From the NCBI GenBank assembly GCA_965207025.1, contig OZ242258.1, positions 2,046,001 to 2,110,000 on the forward strand: a DNA stretch of 64,000 nt. The letters run 5' to 3'. Below the pieces are notes generated by a model. The model was given only the letters and a program-made list of their open reading frames with translations. It had not been told where the DNA came from and did no database searches. Position 1 is the stretch's first letter. Each line of letters begins with the position of its first letter. A program made the position numbers and the translations under genes. The DNA comes from Bin87 sp034423595. GTDB taxonomy: Bacteria > Chloroflexota > Dehalococcoidia > Lucifugimonadales > UBA3495. Shown here in pieces: positions 23,970 to 32,850 of the stretch.

Positions 23970-24287
23970 ATGAGTTGGGTAGAAGACAACCTGTTGGTCC
24001 CGGGGGAAACTGTGCGTTATGAAGCGCGCGCCTGGGGCGGCCGGGAATACGTCATCACCTCCCGTCGGGTGATAGCCGTGAAGAATAAGATGATTGGCAA
24101 AGAGGTCTCCGAGATCAACCTGGCGAACGTGGAATACGTAGAGGCCAAAAAGGGATTCCTTTCCTCGGGCGGGAGTATCCTCGTCGGGAGCGCCAGCGGA
24201 AATCGAGATCTTACATTCAACGACGTCCCGCAAGTAATGGATTTTCGGCGCGCATTGCTGGAAGCAGTTGACGAGCGGCAAGCGTGA
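23970..24287 (+). CDS. PH-domain protein, short paralogue without membrane segment
   Basis: A 105-residue protein starting MSWVEDNL, like its neighbour, and sharing VITSRRVIAVKNKMIGKEVSEINL, GSASGNRDLTFNDVPQVMDFRR and the final ERQA. The hydrophobic insert of the upstream copy is absent, so this one is probably soluble. GAGGAGGAG lies close before the ATG. The conserved N and C termini and tandem order show duplication followed by loss or gain of the membrane span. Confidence 0.7.
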   Translation: MSWVEDNLLVPGETVRYEARAWGGREYVITSRRVIAVKNKMIGKEVSEINLANVEYVEAKKGFLSSGGSILVGSASGNRDLTFNDVPQVMDFRRALLEAVDERQA

Positions 24288-24359
24288 CGGTGCCATGTAC
24301 ACCGGCAGTGTGCTAAATTATGTTGGCCTTGACCAACCCACTGCCGGAGAACTGCTTTC

Positions 24360-25673
24360 ATGCTGCCAGCACACCTTGCTCACGTATTTCCCGACACTAC
24401 GGATACTAATGCTTCCGGCCACCTGACCATTGGCGGTTGCGATGCCGTAGATTTGGCAGAGCAGTACGGCACGCCGCTTTACGTTCTGGACGAGGCTACG
24501 CTGCGTTCACGCTGCCAGCAGTTCGCGCAGGCGTTTCGCCAGCGATACCCGAACTCCCAAGCCGTGTACGCCTCGAAAGCGTACATCAATCCGGCGTTGG
24601 CGCGGATCTTCGCGGAGGAGGGCCTGGGCTTGGACGTGGTTTCCGGCGGTGAACTGGCCGTAGCGCAAGCCGGCGACGTGCCGTTGGATAAGGTGTATTT
24701 CCACGGCAACAACAAGACGCCTGCCGAACTGGAAGAAGCCGTCGCCGCAGGAATCGGCCGGGTGGTGGTGGACAGCTTTCACGAGTTGGACCTGCTGGAG
24801 CGGATCTGCGCCGACGCCGGCAAGTCGCAGGACATCCTAGTGCGGGTGTCGCCGGGGATCGACCCCCACACCCACGCCTACACCACCACCGGGATAATCG
24901 ACTCCAAATTTGGCTTCTCCATCCAGACCGGCGACGCCGAACGGGCTATATTGCAAGCTATTGGGGCTCACCATCTCAACCTGCTTGGGTTGCACTTTCA
25001 CCTGGGCTCGCCCATCTTTGAACTGGAGCCGTACCAGGCCGCCACCGACCTGGTGCTGCGGTTCGCCGCCGGATTGCGCGAACAGGGTCTGAACTTGCAG
25101 GAATTCAGTCCCGGAGGCGGCTTCGCCATCGCCTACACCCGGAACGACAGTCCGCCCGCCGCGTCGGACTATGCCGACGCCATTGTAGATACCCTCAAAG
25201 CCACTTGCGCCGAACTGGGCCTGGATCATCCCAGCCTGGTTATAGAGCCGGGACGCTCAATCATCGGGCCCGCCGGCGTCGCGCTGTACCGCATCGGGGC
25301 GATCAAAGACATCCCGGGGGTCCGCACCTACGTCAGCGTGGACGGCGGAATGGGGGACAACATACGGCCGGCTCTTTACCAGGCATCCTACGAGGTGCTG
25401 TCAGCCAACCGCCCCAATGCGGAACCCGACACGACGGTGACCATCGCCGGCAAATACTGTGAGTCGGGCGACGTGCTGGCGTCCGACATCCTGCTGCCCA
25501 CTCCCGCCGCCGGCGACGTGATCGCCATTCCTGCCGCCGGAGCCTACTGCCCGTCCATGGCCAGCAACTACAACCTGAACCCGCGCCCGCCCATCGTGCT
25601 GGCAGGAAACGGCGAAAGTCGCCTGATCCGGCGGCGTGAGTCTTACGCCGATATGATGCTCTGCGACTTGTAG
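24360..25673 (+). CDS. lysA: Diaminopimelate decarboxylase
   Basis: PLP enzyme making L-lysine from meso-diaminopimelate. The Schiff-base lysine is K73 in VYASKAYIN, the phosphate-binding GGG is in EFSPGGGFAI, EPGRSIIG binds PLP/substrate, and the dimer-partner Cys is in AGKYCESGD. Length 437 is usual. It lies apart from dapA, asd and dapB (30.5-33.9 kb), so lysine genes are dispersed. A REP-like element follows the stop and leads into holB. Confidence 0.96.
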   Translation: MLPAHLAHVFPDTTDTNASGHLTIGGCDAVDLAEQYGTPLYVLDEATLRSRCQQFAQAFRQRYPNSQAVYASKAYINPALARIFAEEGLGLDVVSGGELAVAQAGDVPLDKVYFHGNNKTPAELEEAVAAGIGRVVVDSFHELDLLERICADAGKSQDILVRVSPGIDPHTHAYTTTGIIDSKFGFSIQTGDAERAILQAIGAHHLNLLGLHFHLGSPIFELEPYQAATDLVLRFAAGLREQGLNLQEFSPGGGFAIAYTRNDSPPAASDYADAIVDTLKATCAELGLDHPSLVIEPGRSIIGPAGVALYRIGAIKDIPGVRTYVSVDGGMGDNIRPALYQASYEVLSANRPNAEPDTTVTIAGKYCESGDVLASDILLPTPAAGDVIAIPAAGAYCPSMASNYNLNPRPPIVLAGNGESRLIRRRESYADMMLCDL

Positions 25674-25680
25674 CTCAACT

Positions 25681-25718
25681 CCCTCTCCCTTGATGGGAGA
25701 GCGCCGGGGTGAGGGTGG
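25681..25718 (+). repeat. REP-like palindromic repeat, copy 2
   Basis: CCCTCTCCC-TTGAT-GGGAGAG stem followed by a GGGGTGAGGGTG tail. It fills the gap between lysA and holB and ends 10 bases before ATG 25729, so it may act as ribosome binding site and as a spacer element. Confidence 0.8.
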
Positions 25719-25728
25719 GAAACCCAAT

Positions 25729-26745
25729 ATGTGGCAAACCGTCGGCCAAGACCATCTGCTGCGGCAGTTGTCCGGAAGCCTGCGGTCGGGGCGCGTCGGG
25801 CATGCCTATCTGCTGGCCGGACCTCCACACGTCGGCAAGATGACCCTGGCCATGGACATGGCAGCGGCCGTCAATTGCCGTCAACTCGCTGACGCGGAAC
25901 CGGGCCCGTGCTGGCAATGCGAACCCTGCTCCCGCATCCTCAGGGGAACACACGCCGATTTGAGTGTTTTGACCGTGGGCGGCGACCCGAGGGTCCAGAC
26001 TCGAATCAGCATCGAGCAAATCCGAAATGCGGAAAACTTCCTATCGGTGACTCCGGTGGAAGGCGGCTGGAAAGTAATCGTCCTGGACGGGGCCGAAACC
26101 CTGTCCGCAGGACAGGGCGAATCGGCCAATGCGCTGCTCAAAACACTGGAAGAACCGCCGGACCGGGCCTTGCTTCTGCTCCTGACGACGGAGGAGCAGG
26201 CCATCCTGCCCACGATTCGGTCCCGCTGCCGTCTGCTGGCCTTGCGGCCCATGCCCGGCGAGGCGCTCGCGGAATACCTGGTGTCGCACCGCGGCGCGAA
26301 CCTCAACGATGCCCGCGGGCTGGCCCGACTGGCGCGGGGTTGCCCCGGTTGGGCCATCAGCGCCCTGGACGACCCCACTGTCCTGGAGGCCCGGGGAACC
26401 GAACTGGACCGCATCACCGATCCCGATTCAGCCCCTCTGGATCAGCGGTTCTCCTACGCCAACACCTTAGCCAACGGGTTCTCGCGAGACCGGGAGTCCG
26501 TAAGGCAAACCCTCTACCTGTGGCAGGGATGGTGGCGCGACCTGCTACTGGTGAAAGAGGGAATATCAGATCACGTCCAAAACGCCGACCGCCGAAGCGA
26601 CCTCGAATCCATTGCGCCACGGGTCGCCTCGTCCGACATAGTGGAATTCCTGAAGAGAATCCAAACCACGCTGGTAGCGCTGGACGCAAACGCCAATCCG
26701 CGACTGGCTCTTGAGTCTATGATGTTGGGCGTGTCGGTGGCATAG
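25729..26745 (+). CDS. holB: DNA polymerase III delta' subunit
   Basis: Clamp-loader subunit. The P-loop is GPPHVGKMT (31-39), with Met in place of the usual Thr/Ser after Lys; delta' proteins often have a degenerate P-loop. A four-cysteine zinc site C50, C61, C64 and C67 (CWQCEPC) matches the family. The sensor region ANALLKTLEEPP and TIRSRCR is typical of DnaX/delta'. The final domain is the helical collar. ATG 25729 is preferred to a frame extending into the repeat. Confidence 0.92.
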   Translation: MWQTVGQDHLLRQLSGSLRSGRVGHAYLLAGPPHVGKMTLAMDMAAAVNCRQLADAEPGPCWQCEPCSRILRGTHADLSVLTVGGDPRVQTRISIEQIRNAENFLSVTPVEGGWKVIVLDGAETLSAGQGESANALLKTLEEPPDRALLLLLTTEEQAILPTIRSRCRLLALRPMPGEALAEYLVSHRGANLNDARGLARLARGCPGWAISALDDPTVLEARGTELDRITDPDSAPLDQRFSYANTLANGFSRDRESVRQTLYLWQGWWRDLLLVKEGISDHVQNADRRSDLESIAPRVASSDIVEFLKRIQTTLVALDANANPRLALESMMLGVSVA

Positions 26746-26763
26746 CCCGCCGATTGTGGAGAA

Positions 26764-27501
26764 TCAATCCGCAACGGCCAAGGCCGCCGTTTCCTCTTCC
26801 CGCTTCCGCCCTGCTGCCTGCCAGGGAATGTACTGCCGCCACTCCTCCAGGATGGTGCGGTTTTCCAGGATGCGATAGGGATTTGGCTGCGGCGCGGTGG
26901 GGATCCGTCGCAGCTTCATGTTGGCCTCTTCCGGCGTCCGACCGGCCTTGTCCAGATTGCATCGTCCGCAGGCCGCCACCACGTTGTCCCAGGTATGCGG
27001 GCCTTGCTGTCTCCGGGGAACGACGTGATCCAGCGTCAGGTGCTGCGAGCGTTTGCCACAGTATTGGCACGTAAAGTGGTCCCGCAGGAAAACCTCTTTC
27101 TTGGACAGCCGACGCGGAGCGAACGGCCGCTTCACCAAGTAAACCAGGCGAATGATGGAAGGAGCATCCAGAGCGGCGTTGTAGGTGCGAACTCTCGTCT
27201 CTCCCGAGCGTGGCTCCAACATCTCCGCCTTCCCCTTGGCCACCAGCACGATGGCGCGCCGCACGGTGCACACGTTCACCGGGACGTAGTTCAGGTTCAG
27301 CACCAGTACCGGGGCAGTAAGGCGACCGGGAATCGCGGCGCCATCTTGCCGTCGTTTGCCCTCCTCGGGAGCGGTTTCGAGCGCCTGGCGCCCGTTTCTG
27401 CGCTGGGAGTTTGTCTGCCGGCCGCCGCCTTTCGACTGTCGCCCTTGCCCTTTTCCCCTGGCGGCGTTCTTTCCTCGATTGGTTCGTCCCCGGCTTGCCA
27501 T
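26764..27501 (-). CDS. HNH endonuclease with basic low-complexity N terminus
   Basis: A 245-residue protein. The HNH core has zinc cysteines C145/C148 (FTCQYCGK) and C178/C181 (ACGRC) and the catalytic LDHVVPR (H159), followed by N in WDNVV. It matches the widespread stand-alone bacterial HNH proteins; these are not tied to a known restriction partner. The first about 58 residues are rich in Arg, Lys, Gly and Gln, and may be a nucleic-acid-binding tail. ATG 27501 with TTGAGG upstream is the first good start. It is convergent with holB. Confidence 0.83.
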   Translation of the reverse strand: MASRGRTNRGKNAARGKGQGRQSKGGGRQTNSQRRNGRQALETAPEEGKRRQDGAAIPGRLTAPVLVLNLNYVPVNVCTVRRAIVLVAKGKAEMLEPRSGETRVRTYNAALDAPSIIRLVYLVKRPFAPRRLSKKEVFLRDHFTCQYCGKRSQHLTLDHVVPRRQQGPHTWDNVVAACGRCNLDKAGRTPEEANMKLRRIPTAPQPNPYRILENRTILEEWRQYIPWQAAGRKREEETAALAVAD

Positions 27502-27642
27502 TTGCCAACCTCAACGCAGGTTCCGCGTCCGCTGCCGTGTCTTGCCAAAAGATGTTATGGAAATGGATGATACTTAGATCATTATACTGGCAAATCCGGG
27601 CTTTTGTCAGACATCGGGATCGGTGCACTTCATAGGGCGGCG

Positions 27643-28008
27643 CTACAGCAACAAAATCCAGACCAGCGCGCCGATCAACAAACCCAGTGCCAGACCACCG
27701 GCGTGGTTGAGGCGCACCGTCTTGGAGTCATACCCTATTCTCGCCTCCAAATGCCGGCCGAAGTATCCTATGCTGATCACACAAATCACTCCTACAAAAG
27801 CCAGCGGACCATAGACCAGCGCCGCCGATTCCGCATCCCTGAATGTCCACGCCAGCGCGACGAGAATCCCAATCGCACCCAGCGACAATGCCATCCGCAG
27901 CAGACCCACGCGAAAGCCCCATCCCATCAGGAAACACCAACCTGCCAAACCGAGCATCCGCCACGGGGATTCGACTATCCAGTCAAGCATGGGTGAATTG
28001 TCCGCCAT
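27643..28008 (-). CDS. Hypothetical membrane protein
   Basis: A 121-residue protein with about four hydrophobic segments (FLMGWGFRVGLL; LSLGAIGILVALAW; FVGVICVISIGYF; LALGLLIGALVWILLL) and the C terminus buried in the membrane. No family is recognised. The open frame extends upstream into the divergent cmk gene; ATG 28008 or 27990 is a more credible start. A dispersed repeat lies just upstream at 28045-28068. Confidence 0.55.
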   Translation of the reverse strand: MADNSPMLDWIVESPWRMLGLAGWCFLMGWGFRVGLLRMALSLGAIGILVALAWTFRDAESAALVYGPLAFVGVICVISIGYFGRHLEARIGYDSKTVRLNHAGGLALGLLIGALVWILLL

Positions 28009-28044
28009 ACACCGGGTTACCGCAAGCGGCTCCGTCCGCTGATG

Positions 28045-28068
28045 GTTCGACTGGCTCACCATGAGCGG
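28045..28068. repeat. Single copy of the TTCGACTGGCTCACCATGAG repeat
   Basis: It matches the reverse-complemented left arm at 551-573 and is in the gap between the membrane protein gene and cmk. It belongs to the same family as the element at 14684-14712. Confidence 0.65.
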
Positions 28069-28084
28069 TAGGTGGCGCGGATGA

Positions 28085-28090
28085 TATAAT
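28085..28090 (+). promoter_or_regulatory. Probable -10 box (TATAAT) giving a leaderless cmk message
   Basis: The TATAAT ends 7 bases before the cmk ATG (28098), so transcription would be expected to begin at or one base before the start codon. No SD is present upstream of this ATG, which agrees with leaderless translation. Confidence 0.5.
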
Positions 28091-28097
28091 CCGCGCC

Positions 28098-28808
28098 ATG
28101 GATAACGGCCTACAAATCGGCGTGAGCCGGGCCCCGGTAGTCGCCATAGACGGGCCGGTGGCCTCGGGCAAAACTTCAGTGGGCCGAGTCGCAGCAACCC
28201 AGCTGGGCCTGCGTTTCCTCGACACCGGCATCATGTACCGGGCCCTTACCTGGCTGGCGTTGCGGTGTGGCCGGCCTGTCAATGATGCGGAATCCATGGG
28301 ATGGTTGGCAGAGAATTGCAGAATGACTTTGTCAAACAATGAACCGACGGCTTCCATCCTGCTGAACGGCCATTCACTGAGCGTGGATGATTTGACATCA
28401 GCGGAAATCGATCGCAACGTCTCAGCGGTGGCGGCCGGGTCCAAGGCAAGACGCGCGTTGGTCGACCAGCAGAGAGCTATCGCCTCCAGCGGTGGCATCG
28501 TAATGGTGGGGCGCGACATTGGGTCGGTGGTTCTGCCCGACGCGAATGTGAAGCTGTACCTGGACGCATCTCCGGAAGAACGCGCCCGCCGGCGTCTGCG
28601 GCAACAGCAGGAAACCGGCGGCGACACCGACTACCAACAGGCCCTCGCCGACACCAATCGGCGGGACCTGCTGGATAGTCAAAGGGCAGATTCACCGCTG
28701 ACAGTGCCGGAAGGCGCCGTAGTTATCGATACCGATCAATTGGACTTTTCACAATCCGTTGCAGCCGTCGTGTCCCGGATTTGTGCCGCTGCGGGCCCCC
28801 GCCCCTGA
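28098..28808 (+). CDS. cmk: Cytidylate kinase
   Basis: Phosphorylates CMP and dCMP. The P-loop is GPVASGKTS at 19-27, followed by FLDTGIMYRALTWLAL and the conserved VGRDIGSVVLPDA and RRLRQQQE lid segments. Length 236 is slightly longer than the usual 220-230. It is followed after 25 bases by plsC, a pairing often seen in this part of bacterial genomes (cmk-plsC-ispH). No ispH is present here. Confidence 0.95.
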   Translation: MDNGLQIGVSRAPVVAIDGPVASGKTSVGRVAATQLGLRFLDTGIMYRALTWLALRCGRPVNDAESMGWLAENCRMTLSNNEPTASILLNGHSLSVDDLTSAEIDRNVSAVAAGSKARRALVDQQRAIASSGGIVMVGRDIGSVVLPDANVKLYLDASPEERARRRLRQQQETGGDTDYQQALADTNRRDLLDSQRADSPLTVPEGAVVIDTDQLDFSQSVAAVVSRICAAAGPRP

Positions 28809-28833
28809 CCGCCGGCGATACGGAGAGAGAACG

Positions 28834-29535
28834 TTGGCCTGGTTGTATCAGCCCAGTCGCCGTTTCGGGCAAATCATCTGGTCGGTGACCGGACGGTTGA
28901 CCATCACCGGGCAGGAAGCGATGCCCCCGTATGGCCCCCTTCTCGTGGCCAGCAACCATCTGTCTTATAACGACGCCGGCACGTTGGTGGTGGCGTTGCC
29001 CAGACCGATTGTGTTCCTGGCAAAAAGGGAACTGTGGAATAACCCCATCGGCGGGTTTTACTGCAATGCTGTGGGAGCCGTGCCACTGGACCGGCAACGA
29101 GGGGGCGGCGAAGCCCTCCGCTATGCGCTGGAGGCACTGCAACAAGACCGGGCTATTCTGATGTTTCCCGAAGGCGGAATCAGCCAGAGCGCTCAACTCC
29201 GACGCGCCCGCACCGGCTTGGCTTGGCTCGCGCTGAAGACCCAGGCGCCCATACTCCCGGTCGGCATTTCAGGCACCGAAAAATTCCCCGCCTGGCGCAT
29301 GCCGGTCCCCCTGGCCAGTTGGCAGGTCAACATCGGCACGCCGTTTACTCCGCCACAGGTTGACGGCCCCATCACCAAGCCGCTGCTGAATTCGGTGACC
29401 GATATGGTCATGGAGCGGATCGCCGCCCTGGTGCCCGAATCATACCGGGGCGTTTATGCCGACGCCTTGCGCCCAAGGCTATCCCGGGAAGAGGAGCGGA
29501 GACGCCTTACGACGCCGGACCAAGAAGCCGCGTGA
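28834..29535 (+). CDS. plsC: 1-acyl-sn-glycerol-3-phosphate acyltransferase
   Basis: Makes phosphatidic acid at the inner membrane. The HX4D motif is NHLSYND (H42, D47). Motif III appears as FPEGGIS (around 111) instead of FPEGTRS, and motif IV is around LPVGISGTE. Start TTG 28834 with CGGAG upstream gives 233 residues, matching the family; frames further upstream overlap cmk. A frayed Arg-rich C terminus follows. Confidence 0.9.
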   Translation: MAWLYQPSRRFGQIIWSVTGRLTITGQEAMPPYGPLLVASNHLSYNDAGTLVVALPRPIVFLAKRELWNNPIGGFYCNAVGAVPLDRQRGGGEALRYALEALQQDRAILMFPEGGISQSAQLRRARTGLAWLALKTQAPILPVGISGTEKFPAWRMPVPLASWQVNIGTPFTPPQVDGPITKPLLNSVTDMVMERIAALVPESYRGVYADALRPRLSREEERRRLTTPDQEAA

Positions 29536-29538
29536 CGA

Positions 29539-30435
29539 TCAGCGCAAAGCCGATTCGGGTTCCCGTCGGTAGTGCAGTGGCTCATCGTCCAACATTCGCT
29601 CCAACTCTGCCGTTCGCAGGTTGATGGTGTCCATGATGGCCGGCGGAATGCCTGCGTTCTCGTTAACGTAGTTGCTGAGCAGCTCCAGTTCGTCAAACCC
29701 CTGGAAACAGTCCACGACACCCCTCAGGGCCGACGAGAAGAACTGCGTGTCGTGGCCGACTCCGCGGCCCACCGAGAAGTGGTACACGTACTTGAGGTTG
29801 TCTTTCAGATAACGTACCACCGGGAAGAAGTCGCTATCTCCAGAGACCAGCATGGCGACGTCAAAGCTGTCCATCTTGGAGATCATGTCAACTGCGATGC
29901 CGATGTCAACACCCTTTTCGCCCACCTGAGTTCCCTGGAAGGCTATATTGCCATCATAATCGTAGTCCAGGCGGTAAGGCCGGAAGGGTTGCACCACGTA
30001 CTGACCAACGTACTTGAACTCAAGGAAGTTAGTATTCTGTTGTATCTCCTCGAACACGGATTTGCGGAGCTGATGGAATCGGCGAAACTCGTGCTCGTAC
30101 CAGTCCTGCGCTTTCGATATCACCAACTCCGGGGTTAGCTCGGGCATGCGCCCCCCGTGCTCGTCAACAATCCGCTGTGCCCGCCAAAGGTTCGGCGTCC
30201 AGGGGGTAATGCTCTCAGCGTAGTACCAATAGACCCGAACCAACTGGTGGTCCCAACCCGTGACTTCATCGAACTTCACCAGCGCGTCCTGGAAAAATTC
30301 CTGCCAACGGAAGTGCTTTTCGTCAAGCCTGTATTCCGGGTTGTTAGGATGGGGAGGGTTGGAGCGAAAGTGAAAGTCCCGCAGGTTATGCCGGAAGTTC
30401 TGCCCGTCAACAAAAATTACCGTTTTGAGCGACAT
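29539..30435 (-). CDS. NYN-domain (PIN-like) nuclease-family protein
   Basis: A 298-residue protein of the LabA/DUF88 type. Catalytic acidic residues of the PIN-like fold: D10 in FVDGQN, KGVDIGIAVDM in the middle, and SGDSDFFPVV near residue 200. Such proteins are predicted RNases. AGGAG lies 7 bases before the ATG. It is convergent with plsC (3 bases between stops) and is the last gene of the minus-strand run from the alpha/beta hydrolase through dapB, asd and dapA. Confidence 0.86.
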   Translation of the reverse strand: MSLKTVIFVDGQNFRHNLRDFHFRSNPPHPNNPEYRLDEKHFRWQEFFQDALVKFDEVTGWDHQLVRVYWYYAESITPWTPNLWRAQRIVDEHGGRMPELTPELVISKAQDWYEHEFRRFHQLRKSVFEEIQQNTNFLEFKYVGQYVVQPFRPYRLDYDYDGNIAFQGTQVGEKGVDIGIAVDMISKMDSFDVAMLVSGDSDFFPVVRYLKDNLKYVYHFSVGRGVGHDTQFFSSALRGVVDCFQGFDELELLSNYVNENAGIPPAIMDTINLRTAELERMLDDEPLHYRREPESALR

Positions 30436-30552
30436 GTCGCTGCTCCTAGTGATACCAAAACTTGCGGTCTTTTAAATGCGGGATACGCTCCGAGGGTGCG
30501 CCTTCGGAAAGCTGAAATACCAGCAGGGATGATTGACGGCGCCGGTGAAACC

Positions 30553-31455
30553 TCAGTCCACCGGCGCGGTTATGTCGATATCGTATCGCAGGAGCAATTC
30601 GTCAAGCTGGGCAGCGGTCCTTTCGTCCGGCGGCACCAGCGGCAGCCTGGGATCACCCACGTCAAATCCAGAGCGGTTCAGGCCGTATTTCACTGGTATC
30701 GGATTCGAGACGATGAACAGACCTTTGAACATGTCCAGCAATCTCAAATGTTCGGTTCCGGCCGCCTCTACATCGCCTTCCAGCGTCAGCCCGATCATTT
30801 GCTTGATCTGGTTGCCCACCAGGTGAGCCGCAACACTCACGACTCCGAATCCTCCCATGGACATTATGCTGAAGGTTTCGTCGTCGTTGCCGGACCAAAC
30901 CCGGAAGTCATCGGGAGTATCGCGGATGACTTTGGCTATCTGCACCGGGTCGCTGCTTGCTTCCTTGATGCCGATGATATTTTCAATCTCGGCCAATCGA
31001 ACCGTGGTATCGTTGGTCATGTTGAGGCTGGTGCGACTGGGAACGTTGTACAACATCCCGGGTAGATTCGTGCATTCCGCCAGGGCTCGAAAGTGCTGGT
31101 AGAGGCCCTCCTGGGGTGGCTTATTGTACGCAGGCACGGTCAGCAGCAGAGCATCCGCTCCCACCTGTTCAGCCTCTCGGCTCAGTTCAATGGACGCCGC
31201 CGTGTTGTTGTCGCTCGTTCCGGCGATCACCGCGCCGCGCGAGCCGATGGCGTCTTTGACCTCTCCGTAAAGGCGAGCCTTCTCCTCCATCGACAAGGCC
31301 GGCCCTTCTCCAGTGGTGCCGGTTACCACCAATCCGTCCGATCCGGAATCCAGAAGGGCAACAGCAAGGCGCTTGGCCTGTTCATAGTCAACATGTCCAT
31401 CGGCGTCAAACGGCGTCACCATAGCCGTGACCAATCGGCCAATCTCAGTAGGCAT
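30553..31455 (-). CDS. dapA: 4-hydroxy-tetrahydrodipicolinate synthase
   Basis: First committed enzyme of lysine synthesis, condensing pyruvate with aspartate semialdehyde. The Schiff-base lysine is K164 in IGIKEAS, with Y136 in LYNVPSRT and the TT pair at 47-48 in GTTGE. Length 300 is usual. GAGGGA lies 6-7 bases before the ATG. It has its own TATAAT at 31542-31547 within the 152-base gap after asd. Confidence 0.94.
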   Translation of the reverse strand: MPTEIGRLVTAMVTPFDADGHVDYEQAKRLAVALLDSGSDGLVVTGTTGEGPALSMEEKARLYGEVKDAIGSRGAVIAGTSDNNTAASIELSREAEQVGADALLLTVPAYNKPPQEGLYQHFRALAECTNLPGMLYNVPSRTSLNMTNDTTVRLAEIENIIGIKEASSDPVQIAKVIRDTPDDFRVWSGNDDETFSIMSMGGFGVVSVAAHLVGNQIKQMIGLTLEGDVEAAGTEHLRLLDMFKGLFIVSNPIPVKYGLNRSGFDVGDPRLPLVPPDERTAAQLDELLLRYDIDITAPVD

Positions 31456-31541
31456 TGTCCGTCCCTCCTCGCCGGCGCCCGCGCCGATTTACCCGGCACA
31501 TTTGGCCCGGTACCAACTCCAATCTGAAGCGTATTCCGGGC

Positions 31542-31547
31542 ATTATA
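31542..31547 (-). promoter_or_regulatory. Probable -10 box (TATAAT) for dapA
   Basis: Read on the minus strand this is TATAAT, 86 bases before the dapA start. The leader of about 80 bases contains a GC-rich inverted sequence (GGCGCGGGCGCC). A recognisable lysine riboswitch core was not seen. Confidence 0.45.
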
Positions 31548-31607
31548 CACATTCATGCCAAAATCGGCGATAGATTGGCAGAATCAGTAAATGTGGTGGA
31601 TTCAGTG

Positions 31608-32642
31608 TCAGTTACGCCGGCCGTGGACCACGTCGCGTAAGACGGCGTGCTCAGCGATTTGCAGCGCGTTGAGCGCAGCTCCTTTCACCAGATTGTCGGT
31701 AACTACCCACATGGCCAGCCCGTTTGCGTGCGAAGCATCCTGTCGGATGCGACCGACGAAAACATCATCTCGTCCGGCCGCGTCCACCGGCATCGGATAA
31801 ACGCTCATCGCCGGGTCGTCAAGTACGGTGACGCCGGGCATCTGGCTCAGCAACTCCCTGGCCTCACCGGGAGAAACCGGCTGCTCAAATTCCAGGTGAG
31901 CCGCAACGCAGTGCGACACATACACCGGCACCCGCACGCAAGTAGCGGACACCGCCAGGGACGGCTCATGCAGTATCTTGCGGCTCTCGTTGATCATCTT
32001 CTCTTCTTCACGGGTATAACCGGACTCCGTAAAATTATCGATTTGCGGAATAACGTTGAAGGCGATCTGCTGGGGTTGCGCCTCCGGTTCCGCCGGACCA
32101 CCGTGGGTTACGGTGAGGGTCTGGTCACGCAATTCGTTCATGGCCGCGCCACCCGCGCCCGAAACCGACTGGTAAGTATCCGCTACGATGCGCCGAATGG
32201 CGCTGGCCTGACGCAAGGGGTGCGCCGCCATGACCAGCGGCGTGGTTGAGCAGTTGGGAATGGACACAATTCCATCGTGCCAATCCAGGTCGTCGCCATT
32301 GACCTCCGGCACCACCAGGGGTACCCCCGGAGCCATGCGAAAAGCGCTGGAGTCGTCGATTACCAGGGCGCCGGCAGCCGCTGCCACCGGGCCGAACCGA
32401 CGGGAGTCCTCGGTACGCGCCGAGATAAACACCAAGTCCACGTCATCGAAACTGTCATCGGTGGTCTCGGCCACGGTGAACGTCTTGCCGTTCACCTCCA
32501 TCTCGCGGCCGGCGGAACGCTTGGAGGCCAGCAGCTTCAGGTTCTTGTGCTGCGGGTAGCGGGCCTCGATGAGACGCAGGGTCTCCTGACCAACGGCGCC
32601 GGTAGCGCCAACGATGGCGAGTTTCAATCCTTGCAGGTCCAT
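31608..32642 (-). CDS. asd: Aspartate-semialdehyde dehydrogenase
   Basis: NADP-dependent reduction of aspartyl phosphate, shared by lysine, threonine and methionine synthesis. The N-terminal GATGAVG binds cofactor, the catalytic Cys is about 131 in SIPNCSTTP, and the substrate-binding region is VSGAGGAAM with a later ESATCVRVPV-like segment (VSATCVRVPV). ATG 32642 with AGGAG 5 bases upstream is preferred to a longer frame. It lies 7 bases after the small coiled-coil gene at 32650. Confidence 0.95.
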   Translation of the reverse strand: MDLQGLKLAIVGATGAVGQETLRLIEARYPQHKNLKLLASKRSAGREMEVNGKTFTVAETTDDSFDDVDLVFISARTEDSRRFGPVAAAAGALVIDDSSAFRMAPGVPLVVPEVNGDDLDWHDGIVSIPNCSTTPLVMAAHPLRQASAIRRIVADTYQSVSGAGGAAMNELRDQTLTVTHGGPAEPEAQPQQIAFNVIPQIDNFTESGYTREEEKMINESRKILHEPSLAVSATCVRVPVYVSHCVAAHLEFEQPVSPGEARELLSQMPGVTVLDDPAMSVYPMPVDAAGRDDVFVGRIRQDASHANGLAMWVVTDNLVKGAALNALQIAEHAVLRDVVHGRRN

Positions 32643-32649
32643 TTCGCTC

Positions 32650-32850
32650 CTATAGTCGGTCGGGTGATTCTGGACCGTGACCGTTGCTTTGACGGTCAAG
32701 GTGTTCAATCAGTTGGCGGTTTTGCTCAATCAGCTGCAGCAGCAAGTAGTTCCGAGTTTGCTGTAAGGCTGCGTCCCGTTCCGCACGGATAGCCGCTATT
32801 TCGTCTTCGTACTCTTTGCGTATGAAGTAAGCCAGTACCATTTCTCTCAC
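32650..32850 (-). CDS. Small hypothetical protein, helical (possible upstream-extended membrane form)
   Basis: A 66-residue charged coiled-coil-like protein (IRKEYEDEIAAIRAERDAALQQTRNY). The same frame stays open upstream to a TAG at about 32985 and would add a hydrophobic span (DTITLIATLGALALG) just before the GTG at 32850, but no ATG, GTG or TTG occurs in that extension. Either the protein begins at GTG 32850, starts at a rarer codon, or is the remnant of a longer membrane protein. It lies between dapB and asd on the same strand. Confidence 0.45.
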   Translation of the reverse strand: MREMVLAYFIRKEYEDEIAAIRAERDAALQQTRNYLLLQLIEQNRQLIEHLDRQSNGHGPESPDRL

